From Cylicocyclus nassatus (taxonomy: Eukaryota > Nematoda > Chromadorea > Rhabditida > Strongylidae): a stretch of 64,000 nt of DNA. The DNA lies in assembly GCA_958299035.1 (NCBI GenBank), contig CATQJL010000223.1, positions 73,205,006 through 73,269,005 on the forward strand, written 5' to 3'. Each line of letters starts with the position of its first letter. Position 1 is the first letter of the stretch. Below are positions 1 to 10,946 of the stretch, piece by piece. Made by a program: the position numbers and the translations under genes. The notes beneath the pieces are model-generated. The model made no database searches. It was not told the origin of the DNA and saw only the letters and a program-made list of their open reading frames with translations.

Positions 1-126
1 TTTCGTTTTTATGGTCAAAAAGAATTTGCGACGTTTCATTTTTTGGAAATTTTCTAAGGATTATGGTCTAGGGTCAAAGGGGACTTCGTTTTTTGCATTT
101 TCTTCCAGTCACCTTGTGCCGAGTCC
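1..126. mobile_element. End of a hAT-type MITE, cut by the window edge
   Basis: The stretch ends with TTGTGCCGAGTCCTG (112-126), close to the terminus TTGTGCCGGGCCCTG of the complete element at 11025-11780. Just inside it, GGTCAAAGGGGACTTCG matches the reverse complement of 11090-11107 in that element. It is therefore read as the right end of a second copy of the same non-autonomous family. The other end and its target duplication lie outside the window, so the hAT assignment rests on the complete copy. Confidence 0.5.
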
Positions 127-549
127 TGAAAGTAGCTTGTGATTAAATGTATTCGGCTTCCTGATATATTTTTTGCCAGAACCCACTTACTGAAATTCAA
201 GAGCCGCTGACTTCCATCAACCACTGATGCTATTATAACTCCTGTGGGAAACGGACAGCAGTGACATGCAAATAGTTTTTTTTTTGGAGATTGCAGAAAT
301 TGAAGACTAGAAATGTGATATATGGAAGGACTGGTACATTCTAAAACTTGCAAGCAAGACTTTTCTGAAGGAGACAAACAAGAAGATTACGAAGATTCAT
401 AAGTTGGATGACAAATGTTTGTATGCAGGGTATGTTCATGGTGTCTAAGAATTTAATAACTGTGACCGATAACCATTACGGTTGACGATCATACACAAGC
501 ATAGGATGACAAATATAAACATAAATGGGGAAATCTCTTTTGAAAAATT

Positions 550-860
550 CTAATCTCTTTCTCTGGGATATGACCAGCTAGCTTCCGTACCCAAGCTCTC
601 TGGCCTACAAACAGGAAACCTCCTTTTTCTTCCAAAGACAGTATGATTTTTTGTCCGACCGTCGAAGTATTGTCCTTCATCGGTTAGAGTCATTTATATG
701 TCGACTTTGTGGTTGAAATTTGAAAAAAAATTAATTTTACAAACAAATAAAAACCTACCTTGTATCACACCTCTAAAAACAAATATGCGAAGGAGATCAA
801 CACAGTTTAGAGATAAAACATCTGCGCTGGCGGTTGAAAAGTGTTGACTTGGGTTTATAT
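550..860 (-). CDS. Candidate two-exon gene fragment, product unknown
   Basis: On the minus strand an exon at 860-759 is bounded by the acceptor TTTAGCAG and the donor AAG|GTAGGT. It reads DINPSQHFSTASADVLSLNC and onward without a stop and ends in phase 1. A second exon at 674-550 continues in the matching phase (GQYFDGRTKNHTVFGRKRRF...) to a TAG stop, but its acceptor CGATGAAG is poor. A competing open frame runs from 680 to 489 (starts MKDNTSTVGQKI) and also looks protein-like; only one of the two can be right. No start exon was identified, although an open stretch with ATG lies at about 1185-1010. I recognise no domain. Confidence 0.3.
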
Positions 861-1498
861 CTGCTAAATTATTCAAAAAACGGTGAGGAGCAATGAATAT
901 ATCAGCCTATTCAAATGTAACAGTATTCTCACATACCCCCGGGCTATAGTTTTGCTTCATCGTCTTTCAATCAAACACACTTCGTATTCTAATGTACTCT
1001 GTTGAAGGGCTAAGCTATTGCCGCCTCAAAACGTGTGCAATATAAAGCAAAGATGTAAAAAATGGTAAATGACAAACCTGTTCCATAAAACCAACTTAAA
1101 CAAGTGAGGTGAAGGAGATAATTACCACGCGACGAAGACCTGCTTTTCCTACCACTTCCGGTACGACAATGAGTAATTAGCATTGCTAAACAAAAGCTGA
1201 ACTAGCGTCGAAACAATGAGCAAAGGCAAACGAAATAGTATCTCACACATACATCGTCTAAAGACGGACCGAGAAGGAAGGGGGAGGGGGGGGGGGGGGT
1301 AAAGGAGTGGGGATAGAGCAAGAGAGTTCGCGAAATATTGAGAAGTGGTCTACGTAATTTATAAAACAGGTCATTTTCAATCCATTCATATATTAGGTCA
1401 TTCCATGAGTTCGTACCGTTTTCATAAACCATTGAAATGATGGAATTTCATCAGAATTCGTTTGGTATTGTATATCCATATCCTTTCCCTCCTTTCCA

Positions 1499-1816
1499 TC
1501 AAATCCTGGACCCTAATTTCCAAATTCGGCGAGTCTGACCCCAAAAAACTCGCCCAATCAGCGCCTAGACCTCATGGGTATCGGAACAAGCATCGTTCAC
1601 ATGGTTTGCAAGAGAGTGGAAATGATAATTCAATAGAGCGAAATTTGGGAAGTACGTTGGGCACTGAAATATCTTCCAGTCAAGTCTTGCACGACAGCTT
1701 TGGAGACGTTTACCGTACAGAGCCATATTTTGCCATGAAGAGGAACTATTAGACCTGTCTTTTGTCTTTTAGGGATTTGTTGAACGGTGCAGTTGAGTAG
1801 CGTACGTCACAACCAT
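1499..1816 (-). pseudogene. Decayed mariner transposase, C-terminal half
   Basis: One minus-strand frame carries, in order, a YATQLHR-like segment, QNMALYGKRLQ at the position of the HDNARPHxAKR motif, then LDWKIFQCPTYFPNFALLNY, which matches the LGWEVLPHPPYSPDLAPSDY block of mariner transposases, followed by HFHSLANHVND where the family has HLFRSLQNHLN. Two in-frame stops (after ...HRSTNP and after ...THEV) break it. The second catalytic aspartate (HDNARPH) reads N and the third (SDYH) also reads N, so it cannot be active. No matching terminal repeats were found around it. Family identity is fairly sure; the exact edges are not. Confidence 0.65.
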
Positions 1817-2881
1817 TTTGTTGCGACTATTTTCAGCACTGAACGTCCTGCTCGTCCCACGATAAGTCTGATTTAAGGGCCTTGTTCAATCCCTGGTCTA
1901 TTGAGGCATTCCGATTCTTTTGTGTCTCATTGATTTGCGAACGCCATTATCAATAATCGAATCTATGCAAAAACATTTTCTTTGCAAGAAAAAATATAAA
2001 GGTGTCAAAGTCTTCATGTTGCCTTTTGAGAATTCCACCTTTAGAAGGAAAGTTAATGAATCAGATTTACACTAAATCGACAAGTTCGATACAAAAGGCA
2101 TGATTTGCTCTTTCCAACGATTTGCGCATCATGCCGCAGAACAACCGTCATTTCAGAGAAATGAGCAAAGGAATGAAAACAGCAAGAATTTATGGAGCAA
2201 GCCAATAGTTTGAATTCTGTGAAAATCAATGAGTTGAAATCTGAGGCTATGAGCTCGCTAAAACTTTGCAAATGAGCCCTAAACTTCTACGAGTATGGCT
2301 GTTTGGGTTCTTTATTGAGATTTTTTGTGCCCCCGTCCAAATCGAAAAATTCTGGGCCACCAGTGACCCTCTCGAAACCTATTTGTACTGCAACCTATGG
2401 CAAAATGCAGATATTCTACTTTCTATACGAAGGAGTCGAGAAATCAACACAACCGACAGAACAACAGAAACCGGCGGTTGCGAGTCTCAGGCTTATAGGA
2501 GAAGGTGCCTGAAACTTTTACGAGTCCCATCTGCTCAACAAATTCACGGTTGTGGCAAAAAAATGCAATACCGCTTAAAACTCGTTAAGTCACCGAACTC
2601 TACTGAGGCTCACCGAGATCCGCGTCGCATAGCCACTTGATTCAGAGTAAGCGAATGCGTAATCTAAAGGCTGTTCGACTGTTCGACTCACGAGGAAAGT
2701 ACTTTTGATCGTCTGGCCGTTTGATATGAGATGCGTATCGGCTAGAGCATATTTGAGCGCTAACTTCAATTCTTCATTCCGTTTCTGCGAAATGCTCTTC
2801 TGAAAGAAGTTATGGAAGCCCGAAAATTCCGTTTGCAGGCACTTAGGCGCTCTAAGTTAAAGGACGCTGCTTTCAGGTTAG

Positions 2882-3105
2882 TGGTACAGTGGTACAGTGG
2901 TACAGTGATTAGCATGCTGCCATTAGAGGCGAGGCGTCGATGGTTCTAATCCGGTGAGAAGCTCTTATCCAAAAAATTCTTTCTTCTAGGTCAGATATGC
3001 CAAAAATACACACACTATGCGAGAGGGATTGTCCATAGGATTCGAACCATTGAACTCTCGCCCCTAACGCGAGCACGCTGACTGCTACACTAAAACAGCA
3101 CAATA
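2882..3105. repeat. Two tRNA-like SINE heads in inverted orientation
   Basis: On the plus strand, 2893-2952 has an A-box-like TACAGTGATTAGCATGC and a B-box-like GGTTCTAATCC. On the minus strand, 3100-3033 has GTAGCAGTCAGCGTGC and GGTTCGAATCC. The two heads align to each other (TTAGxGGCGAG between the boxes) and face inward. Neither folds into a full tRNA with an acceptor stem that I can pair, so this is a SINE-type or tRNA-pseudogene pair, not tRNA genes. The first head is preceded by a 10-bp tandem triplication of GTGGTACAGT. Confidence 0.55.
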
Positions 3106-3139
3106 GTACAGTAACAGTACATACATAGTAGCGTCGAAT

Positions 3140-3550
3140 TTAAAGGCAGTGTCTCATCAAAATTTGGGTCTTGGGATTTTGCGATTTATAAGTCTTCAAG
3201 ACCCTGTGTAACGCTATGCGAGCTCAAACTCTCTCAAAAATTCCAAAAATCTCTTTCGGAGCTTCCTAGGAGAAACGCGTAAGCTGTATTGCTATACCTT
3301 AGCTTCGGCGCCAGGGTCAGACACTTCAAGAAGGATAGTGTGGCCTCTAAAGACGAGCTGAAACGCGGTAGGGAAACGGACAAGTCGTCCAGCGCTCCGA
3401 AATGCGCTACGCGAGCCACTTATCCAGACCTTCTCACTGTACGAGGGACCTTATTAAGTAGGGGCTTGGTAATTTTTCTAGTAAGAGGTTCCCCCAACAA
3501 ACTGCATAGAAATCTGGTACAATCCAAGTCTTCTGAGACACTGCCTCTAA
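3140..3550. mobile_element. TTAA-type palindromic MITE
   Basis: Left terminus TTTAAAGGCAGTGTCTCA (3140-3157) is mirrored by TGAGACACTGCCTCTAA at the right (3534-3550). The TTAAAGGCA/CxGTC terminus is shared with the element at 44393-44975 and loosely with 30817-31178. Caenorhabditis palindromic elements with TTTAAA or TTAA ends are a known comparison. A 112-codon plus-strand frame (3289-3627) overlaps the element and runs past its end, so it is not treated as a gene. Confidence 0.5.
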
Positions 3551-3619
3551 GGAGCTCCAGCAACGGAGTTTTCAGGCTCCATGACAATTTTCAGAAGGGC
3601 GTTCCGCAAAAAAATCTAC

Positions 3620-5800
3620 GAACCTGAGCGCCTGCACACAACCGCTCAAGCTTCTTAACTTGGCGTTGTTTGCCGCTAGACTTTGTGTTACTGATACTTT
3701 TCATCGGGAAAAAGTGCCGAAATCTGAATGACTTATACTTCTTCTGTTAAGATTTTTATCTTTTATCTTTAAATTCTGATCTGTGCATTGATTGTTACGC
3801 ACTAACACGTATCATGGCGCAAATTTGAGAGTACTCGAAACAATAAATCAGTAAAGATTGCAAAAATGCGCGAAGGATAAGATCTGTATAAGAAACGGTC
3901 ACGGTTGAGTGGGAAGAGTAGCGAAGGTCGTGGATAAGATTTGTGGCGAAAGAAAAGTGACCAGAAGAGTTTCCGGTCGACTGAAAAGTACTGCTATTGC
4001 GTTGTAAAAACCTAAAGTTCGCCGAAAGACGAAGTAGAAAAACTGACAGTACTTTGAACGGGGAGTGGTATATAAGGATGACAATAAAGTCGAGTCAGTT
4101 CTCATTGAAGTTTGTTTCCATGAATCCTCATTTCACGCTCTCAGGTTTTAGGGAAGATCATAAATTTTTTCCACCCTCTTAACTTATGACTGCTTTACTT
4201 CATTTTGCACATTTCTCACTGCAGTCTAGTTGCGACTTCTCGAAAAATTTTTTTAGGCTTAGTGGACCTCGTTTCTCGCTCCGAGCTTCTGTCATCGCTC
4301 AGGTAGGGGCTTTACTATGAAATTTCTAAACAAGGACGGCATCCCTCAACTGAAGGCTGCCTTTTAGATGCTTGTTAGGAGTTTCTGTGCAACTTTTTTG
4401 AAATTCATCTGAGTCAAAGTCAGCCAAGGCTCATAAGGACATGAAAAAATCATGTGCCTAAGGACCTAGAGTAGTGTGGGGAATAAAAATTTTGGATCAT
4501 AATTGCACAAACTATTAGTAATTTACAACAGTTTGATGCAGAGCTGCCTGCAATCATGATAACAGAACTGGCTGAGGTGTGAGTATAGCGACATTTCGCG
4601 AGCATGCACTGGAAAGAAGGCTATTAGAACCAATGAGCCGTAAATTTGTGTAACTCCTATTGTAGCAACCAGTATTTTTGTGTGATTTACTAATACAAAA
4701 TAGTGAAAATTGCTGGAACTCCCATTGACGGGCGGTATATATGTGAGACCATGATTGTACTGTACTATATGGGTCGCCATTGCAGTTTATTACCTTTTAT
4801 GTTTCGTTCGCGTAGGTATCTTTCTTTAGCTGTGCTCGTGACATTGTCTTCTCCTTGGCCCCTTTCATAAAAGAGTCATTAACCAATCCTATTGAGATTT
4901 CATACAAATTTTCATGAGTAAATAGTTGTTAGGGAATTAGTGTCGGCACACTTTTGGAATAATAACTGAAATCACTAATAGTAGCCGAGATAGGTTCAGA
5001 GTTAGGATTCCCACTAGTACTTATACTGGTCTAGGTCGAACCTTACACTAGTTAATGAGCGGTGGAACGCGGCGGCTTGCAATAAGTGAGTAGAATGTTT
5101 TTAGAAAAAAATGCGAGGCAAGGTGTTTGCAAATTTAGGATAATCCAGACAGGTTATGACGTCTCAGGTTAGAAGAGTAAGTCACGCACTTTCTGACAAC
5201 ATTTTCCCCACTTTCACTAAGCCAGGAATAATATGTAATTAGTAAAAGGAAGCAATTGGGTTCGTGATGTTGAGCAGACCCGTAAAAAATTCAAGAACTA
5301 CGCAAGAGAAAACAGTTGGCAACATTCCGAGAACTTCTTTCCGACTGAGCAAAGCGTGCGACCATGCTCTTTCTTGTTTTAAATTTCGAGAAATAGCAAA
5401 AAACCGGAAGATTTTTTAGCGTTTATCTCGAAAATCATAATTGTTCATAGAAAAACCCGATCAGCACAAACTCTGCTCAGTCAGAAAGAGGAAATCGAAA
5501 ATTCATGACAGTGATTGTTCTTTCACTGCACAGTTTTTAAATTTTCAACGGGCCTGCTCAAAATCACTGAACCTTTTGTGCCTTTTTCCATTCTTATCTG
5601 TGTAATCAAAGTCTTGTGGATAGTAAGCAAGGTTTCCTTAATAAGTGCATGGGACTCTTTTCAATAGAATTAATGTCATGCAAAACATTTGCGATAGTAA
5701 TAAGCTGCATGTTTTGGAAATGGCGCGAGAATTCTCCGGGTGAGTGACTTTTCATACGATGAGCAATTCCGAGGTGCGAGGTGGGAACACCCACGGCTAA
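3620..5800. other. Stretch without a recognisable gene
   Basis: I see no element termini and no convincing exon chain here. A TATATAAG box at 4069-4076 is followed by AATAAAG and could belong to a promoter or an old LTR, but no partner was found. A minus-strand frame at 4780-4523 (85 codons, hydrophobic stretches) has no supporting splice sites. The stretch may be intron or intergenic DNA. Confidence 0.4.
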
Positions 5801-5837
5801 GTGTGAAGTCTCGCACCTGCCTGTCTAGTATACTGTA

Positions 5838-6522
5838 GAAGGGGGGGGGGGGGGAGGGGGACTTTTCATACGAATGCCCCCACATCATCTTTTGGCAAAG
5901 ATCGAGTAAAAAGTGGCACCATGCCAGGTTTGGGCCTGCGGACTCCATTCCAAAAAACAAAACATCTAGATTAGCTTTTGCAGTACCGCAAATTTGGATA
6001 AAATGAAAACTTGAATGCTGTGTGAATTCAAGAAGTGTTTTGCTGTGAAAAATAACATCATGATCGTTCTACACGAATTTTTTAGTATTTAGGTCGGCAT
6101 AATTCGGTTTTTCTTTTACAAACGTTTTGAACTGATTTTAGTATTGTCACATGCCTCTCCGAGCCTTCAGCATGACCTGGAAGTGCTACTCTTCCCATAG
6201 GGGTTATTGGAGCGGGACACGGTCAAGGGGCGCGTTCCTGGGTGTCATCAACTTAAAACTCCAGTTTCATGCTATGGGAGAATTCAAAAAGTGCCGGACA
6301 TAGTTTATTGGCTCATTAGATGTTTGAAGTAACGTTTGAAGTAAGCTTTATACGACAGATAAAATCAAGATATTCTCTACTTTACGCATTTTTGATAATA
6401 AACGTTTCATTCTAGTCCATTGTAATCGATAACTGGTCGTATTACCAGCACTCTAGCATACCGCTAGAAGGTCAAAGTGATCGGGGAGCGTTCGTATGAA
6501 AAGTCCCCCTCCCCCCCCCCCT
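5838..6522. repeat. Fold-back repeat with poly-G arms
   Basis: The left arm (5841-5878) is a run of 14 G, then AGGGGGACTTTTCATACGAA. The right arm (6488-6522) is TTCGTATGAAAAGTCCCCCT followed by a run of C. A third copy of the CGTATGAAAAGTCCCC motif sits at 6606-6630, and CTTTTCATACGATGAG occurs outside at 5748-5763. GTGCGAGGTGGG and GTGCGATGTAGG motifs flank both sides. The layout suggests nested or duplicated fold-back elements whose true ends I cannot fix. Confidence 0.4.
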
Positions 6523-6756
6523 CACCTAGGCGTAGTGGAGAATCTTACTGATTACGTGGATGGAGAGGTGCGATGTAGGTGTGAGGTAGGTGCGAAGTCC
6601 CTGATCGTATGAAAAGTCCCCCCCCCCCCCAATTCTCCACTGATACTAATAGTTCCATTTGAAACTAGTTAGTTTCACTCTATGTGGGTATTTGCACTAG
6701 CATATTCGCTAAAACTTGAAGGCGTGCAACATTTAGAGTGCCTAAACCCCTGTAAC

Positions 6757-6951
6757 CAGTGGCGTACCGAGGGCCCCCCCCCCCCCTAGAATGGGTCGCG
6801 ATTTGAAAGTTACTCAAATGTGTTATAAAAATGTGCAAAGGACTTGTCTTTACTTGTAAATAATTAAATTAATTTTTGAAAATATTCAAAAATACAAATT
6901 AGCCTTGTAAAAAATTTTTTCGGGGGCGCCGATATCCTGGGTACGCCACTG
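6757..6951. mobile_element. hAT MITE, CAGTGGCGTACC family, short copy
   Basis: The element starts CAGTGGCGTACC and ends GGGTACGCCACTG. It is flanked by a perfect 8-bp direct repeat cctgtaac (6749-6756 and 6952-6959), the target duplication size of hAT transposons. It is a 195-bp deletion derivative of the ~355-367-bp copies at 20002-20356 and 40166-40532: it keeps the GGGTCGCGA..TTTGAAAGTTACT segment and the ATTAGCCTT.TAAAAAATTTTTTCGGGGG end but lacks the middle hairpin region. Confidence 0.9.
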
Positions 6952-7067
6952 CCTGTAACTATTGTAACCTATTTGCCTCAGGTATTTTAGGAAATAACTG
7001 TCACCAAAATTGCTGGCATTGATATTTGTTTCATCATTATGAGAGCGTGGTCCTCTATACGCCTTAC

Positions 7068-7371
7068 ATTAATTTTCTGCCAAGCACGAACAAAATTAGA
7101 AGATAATTGGCTTGCCCTTTTTTCCACTGCAATGGCATCCATAATTCTGCTGTAATCGTTGACGATCCAGTAATAATAGGAAGAAGACAAAGGAATGTAA
7201 ACGAGATTTTTTTTAGCAAGCGAAGATGCGGAAGGGGGGGGGGGGGGGGAGAGAGAATAGATTTATACCTATACCGTAGCTCACTCAAATCCTCATCCAT
7301 ACAACATTCGGGAACTTACCACTTTCCAGAAAATTTTATTAATAGTACTCTTGAGGGTCCTTTTTGCGTTG
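7068..7371 (-). CDS. Two orphan candidate exons downstream of the six-exon gene
   Basis: Exon 7371-7320 (acceptor CATCTGTAG, donor GTG|GTAAGT) reads NAKRTLKSTINKIFWKV. Exon 7149-7068 (acceptor CGATTACAG, donor AAT|GTAAGG) reads RIMDAIAVEKRASQLSSNFV and onward. Each is open with good donors, but their phases do not match each other (the first ends in phase 0, the second needs phase 2), so at least one further exon or another boundary is required. They may belong to the next gene on this strand or be chance. Confidence 0.25.
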
Positions 7372-7678
7372 CTACAGATGACAAAAGCCACGTCTGGCCA
7401 CTATTTCAACCGACAGTCGGACAATTATGAAATTCAGATGAAAGAGTAACTCAAACAAATTCGCGAGACTCCAGACTATCCGCAGATTTTTGTCCCGAAT
7501 TGCTTTACAATTTTTTACAATGGAGAATTCAGATTTATTCTCACACTTCAATATTGATGACGGAAAATTGATATTTGTAATCTTCACATAAAAATAAATG
7601 TACTAATCATACTAATGCTTCTAAATAATTCTCTTATAAGACAGCGGAGATCGAATTCTTAAGTCAGAACCGTCATCG

Positions 7679-9772
7679 TCAGCACAGCGACCATAATTGG
7701 AAGCAACATGACATGAATTCTCGATATAAGGATTTGCAACAATTCATTTCTTTTTCTGTAAAAACATGTGATTGGATAGAAATACTAGAAGAAAGAGTTT
7801 CTTACCTTCTTCCTTTGGCTTTTCAAGTTTGGATCGATTTTTTGCGTCAAAGTCCTGAGCTTTGGGTTGTGTGGTTATTGGATGCACCTGACCAGCCGCT
7901 GGCTTAGGCTTTGAGGCGGGAATCTTGAATTTTCAAATCTTCACTTTTTTGCGCATTAGGTGCGCCACGATATGAAAAAATATCAAAAAGTTGGGGAAAA
8001 GCAAGAAACTACATAATGCTCACATTGCCATCCGAATTGGTTCTTTTGTGAACCCTTGGTACCGCTAAACTGGTTTGCGAATATGATCCAGGAGTGTCTG
8101 AAAATAAAATCTTTTATGAAATTACTATTCATTTACTTATACTCTTGCGGAAAATTGCACGTTAGAGAGAATATAGAAAAAATGAAAAAAACAGTACATT
8201 TCAGGACGCAAAATAATAATCAAATGAAAATTTTGAGTACGAATTGTAAAAGATTACCTTTCCTTATAGGCAACTGCAATTGCACAACGCCTTCTTCTTC
8301 GAGTTTGTTAAAAATCGCTAGACTTGTTCCAATCGCTCCGCTATCAAAATGCTTTACTGACACTACATCAGTATCTGAAATAATGATATATTCTCCGCAA
8401 ATGCACATGAATCGCGTTGCGCGCTGCATACATTGCGCAAATAAATCTGTCTACTGGCATTTGATGAGCAAATTAGTGGAATGGGAGCTTGGTGTTGATT
8501 AATGGTGCATACGTTTTTGTTTGTTGAAAATTCTTAAGGGGGGGGGGGAATGTGCAAAGTCAAAAACAGAAAATCCAAAAATGAGCGTGGTAGGGGCGGG
8601 ACCAACCATCTTTCACAATCATCCCCATTCTTTGGATAAAAGCGACTCCTATGAGATTGTATGTAATGAGGTTATATGAAAACACTTCAAAAACAAATGT
8701 TTTGTAAATGGCATGTAAGCCGCGTCACATACGCGCCGCGTGAGTTGACTAAATTTGATCACTTAGAAAGGTAGTCGCTGTTGCCTGTGTCACAGCTATA
8801 TAAGCACTTTTGGTTGTTGAACGCTTTGGAAATGGTGTGTGAAAAAAGCCAAGCTCAAATCAAAGCCTGGTAACTGGGTGTGGCAAGGGGCGAACTAGTC
8901 AACTTTGGCAATGACCTTTTTTGATTTGTAACCCTTGTAGCTCTTAGAGTGATTGCTTCTAGATGTAAGGGATCAAAAAGAACGCTCGAACAGTAATTCT
9001 AAAGAAAAGGGCGCGGCTGGGGGCAACTCAGATAATACGACCCGACAAAATGGGCATGGCATTCTGGTCTTGTTTTTTGGCGCAAGAAGTGCAGCAAATA
9101 AGTGTCAGCTCCTAAATGTAAGAATTAAACATGACAAGCCAATAGAATTCAAAAAAGGGCATGGCGGGGCGACTCAAAAATGCGATCGAGGAACGACAAA
9201 AAATGGGCTTGGCAAGGTGCGAAGCCAGTAGATTTTGACAAGCAATCTCTATCTGATTCGCAAGTCAAAGCAATATTCAAAGTTTTTCTAGTTTTCGAAT
9301 TCAAATACAATGCTCAAATGAAAAATCAAAAACTGGGCTTGGCAAGGGGAGGAGCCGCAACTTCGATAATGTCTCCCTCCTCGATCCATGTTAAAGAATT
9401 TTGTTTGAGCCTTCGCATGTAAAGCGTTAATTGCCCTGAGGCAATAAATACCAACCTTTGGCGCAACACTCGCATGAATTTTTATTACTCATTAGTACGT
9501 AGATGTCGTCATCTTCTATATCGATCGTAAACTGGTGATTAATCGATAGACCATTTGCGAATAGCCTGAATAACCGCGATTTTGCACTTTTGTGAGCTGA
9601 ACTCACGATGAGTCACATTGCAACGAAAAAGCTCGTTACCATTTTATGCAAATCTCTTGCCGCTCATCTCTTCGCAAGTCTTCGATTTTTCGACCAGGCA
9701 TAGCGACCGCAATCACAGCTGCCAGCTCGCGATCGCTCATTTGGAGCACTCGACGCGTTACTCGCGTCATGT
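7679..9772 (-). CDS. Six-exon gene, unknown protein of about 208 aa
   Basis: Minus-strand exons 9772-9640, 9565-9456, 8374-8258, 8097-8024, 7923-7806 and 7755-7679 all join in consistent phases (2,1,1,0,1) and give one frame of 208 codons plus a TGA stop. Acceptors are AATTTCAG, TTATTCAG, TATTTCAG, TATTTTCAG, ATTCAAG (weak) and TTTACAG; donors include G|GTAACG, G|GTTGGT, G|GTAATC, T|GTGAGC and G|GTAAGA. The protein begins MTRVTRRVLQMSDRELAAVI. It has a helical N-terminal part (to ~45), an acidic patch IDIEDDDIY with a CECC cluster (~65-80), a middle segment VKHFDSGAIGTSLAIF (~90), a basic/proline-rich low-complexity part rich in K (~125-180) and a Cys-rich tail. I recognise no family. The large third-exon intron (9455-8375) holds a minisatellite. 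The last exon is the least certain part. Confidence 0.7.
8871..9360 (+). repeat. Degenerate minisatellite inside the intron
   Basis: The motif ACTGGGCTTGGCAAGGGG recurs in variant form at about 8873, 9050, 9162, 9203 and 9334, often preceded by an AATGGG or AAAAAT stretch and followed by GCGAAGCC-like sequence. Spacing is irregular (about 40-180 bp). The plus-strand frame of 92 codons seen across it (8953-9231) is explained by the repeat rather than by a gene. Confidence 0.45.
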
Positions 9773-9785
9773 CTGAAATTGCGAC
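9768..9785 (-). promoter_or_regulatory. Possible SL trans-splice acceptor before the start codon
   Basis: On the minus strand the sequence CGCAATTTCAG|ACATGACG places a consensus acceptor two bases before the first ATG of the six-exon gene. In nematodes such a site is typical for spliced-leader addition. An upstream cis-spliced non-coding exon (another TTTTTCAG lies near 9925) is an equally possible explanation. Confidence 0.4.
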
Positions 9786-10006
9786 TTATTTGACAAGAAA
9801 AAGCGAACCAAGGAAAGAGTACGGTAGTTGAAGAATGTCCGACTGAATTATATAATTGTGCTCAGTGCTTATGGGAAGGCAAGATTGCAAGCAATGCTCT
9901 TTTCTGTTTGAAAACCAACTAAGCTGAAAAATACATGAACGTCAGTCAATGACTTTTCCAGAAAAATTTCAGAATGTAGCGCTTAGTACAAGAATATTAT
10001 CCATAC

Positions 10007-10469
10007 ATGAGCATAAATCGCAAATTTTTCCCTTTGGGGAAAATAAAAATGGAGGGAAGACGAGACTACGATGGAGAAATAATTAGAAATTTGTATAAAG
10101 ACAGACGAATGCGAATAGATGCCATTCCTTCAGAAATTCGAGCTTATCTCCTTGAAATTAGGTCGGAAATGTAGCCAGAAATGTGATCTTGTAGATGAAG
10201 TTTCCGAATTCTAATAGGATTTTCTGACCTTGAAAGAGTCGCTTTAATAACTCTACAACTCATTTGACCACTTTCAGAGTTTTGGCTTCTAAATTTGCTT
10301 CAAATGTAAGGAAAGCTATCGATATAAACTTTGAAAAGAAAATTTTCGAAAGGTTCCTAGGACTGCTTGTGACCTTCGTCTTTAACCTTTCGCCTCTCTG
10401 AAGAATTTTTAGAGAAAAAAAGTCACAATACTAGAACAGTTTGCCCACTGCAGAAAGCTCTCGACCTAA
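10007..10469 (+). CDS. Candidate small three-exon gene, ~82 aa, unknown
   Basis: Exon 10007-10170 encodes MSINRKFFPLGKIKMEGRRD and onward (…SEIRAYLLEIRSE). This is an unusually protein-like stretch, with an in-frame stop TAG if unspliced at 10172. Using the donor AAT|GTAGCC it joins in phase to 10278-10305 (acceptor CTTTCAG, donor AAT|GTAAGG) and 10413-10469 (acceptor ATTTTTAG), ending LEQFAHCRKLST stop. The 28-nt middle exon and the non-optimal first donor are weak points; the simpler alternative is a single 55-codon ORF ending at 10174. The acceptor-like TTTCAG at 9966-9971 lies just upstream. The gene would be divergent from the six-exon gene, ~235 bp away. Confidence 0.35.
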
Positions 10470-10946
10470 TACACGAAGCTATTTTCAAAACAGATTTTCT
10501 TGTTTTTTTTTACTGTCAGAAAATTGATAATATGTTAAATTATAAGTGATGATATCTTTATCGAAAGCTGTAAAGTCGTTTACAAGACAGGGTGTAACGC
10601 TTAGCGTGTTGAGGATCATGGTTCGTTTTAATGATAATAAATTTTCTCAAACTGCCCTTTTCTCGTGGCTCTTTGAGAAGTCAAGAAGTGATTTAGTCGT
10701 TAGCTAGTGGGAGGTGTTTCCAGCAAAGATATCAACAAACTACTACTTTGCTTGCAGTTAATCGACAATAAAACTCTCAGTCTATTTCTCCTCTGTTTTA
10801 GTCCTTTTCCATTCCTTTGGACACACTTTATAAGTGAATAGGGAAAATACATGCCTTATTCCTTTTTGTTTTAGCCAAAGGTATCATGAAGTAATATTTT
10901 ACTTTACCGAAGTCGATAATCTCTCTATATCAAAGTTTTGGTATTA

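Noticed and set aside
2882..3105. Functional tRNA genes
   Set aside because: A and B boxes are present but no acceptor stem pairs; the heads are inverted copies as in SINEs.
3289..3627. 112-codon plus-strand frame
   Set aside because: It lies largely inside the MITE at 3140-3550, runs across its end and shows no motif.
8056..8502. 148-codon plus-strand frame
   Set aside because: Antisense to exons three and four of the six-exon gene, whose splice phases agree.
8953..9231. 92-codon plus-strand frame
   Set aside because: Explained by the intronic minisatellite and antisense to the better-supported six-exon gene.
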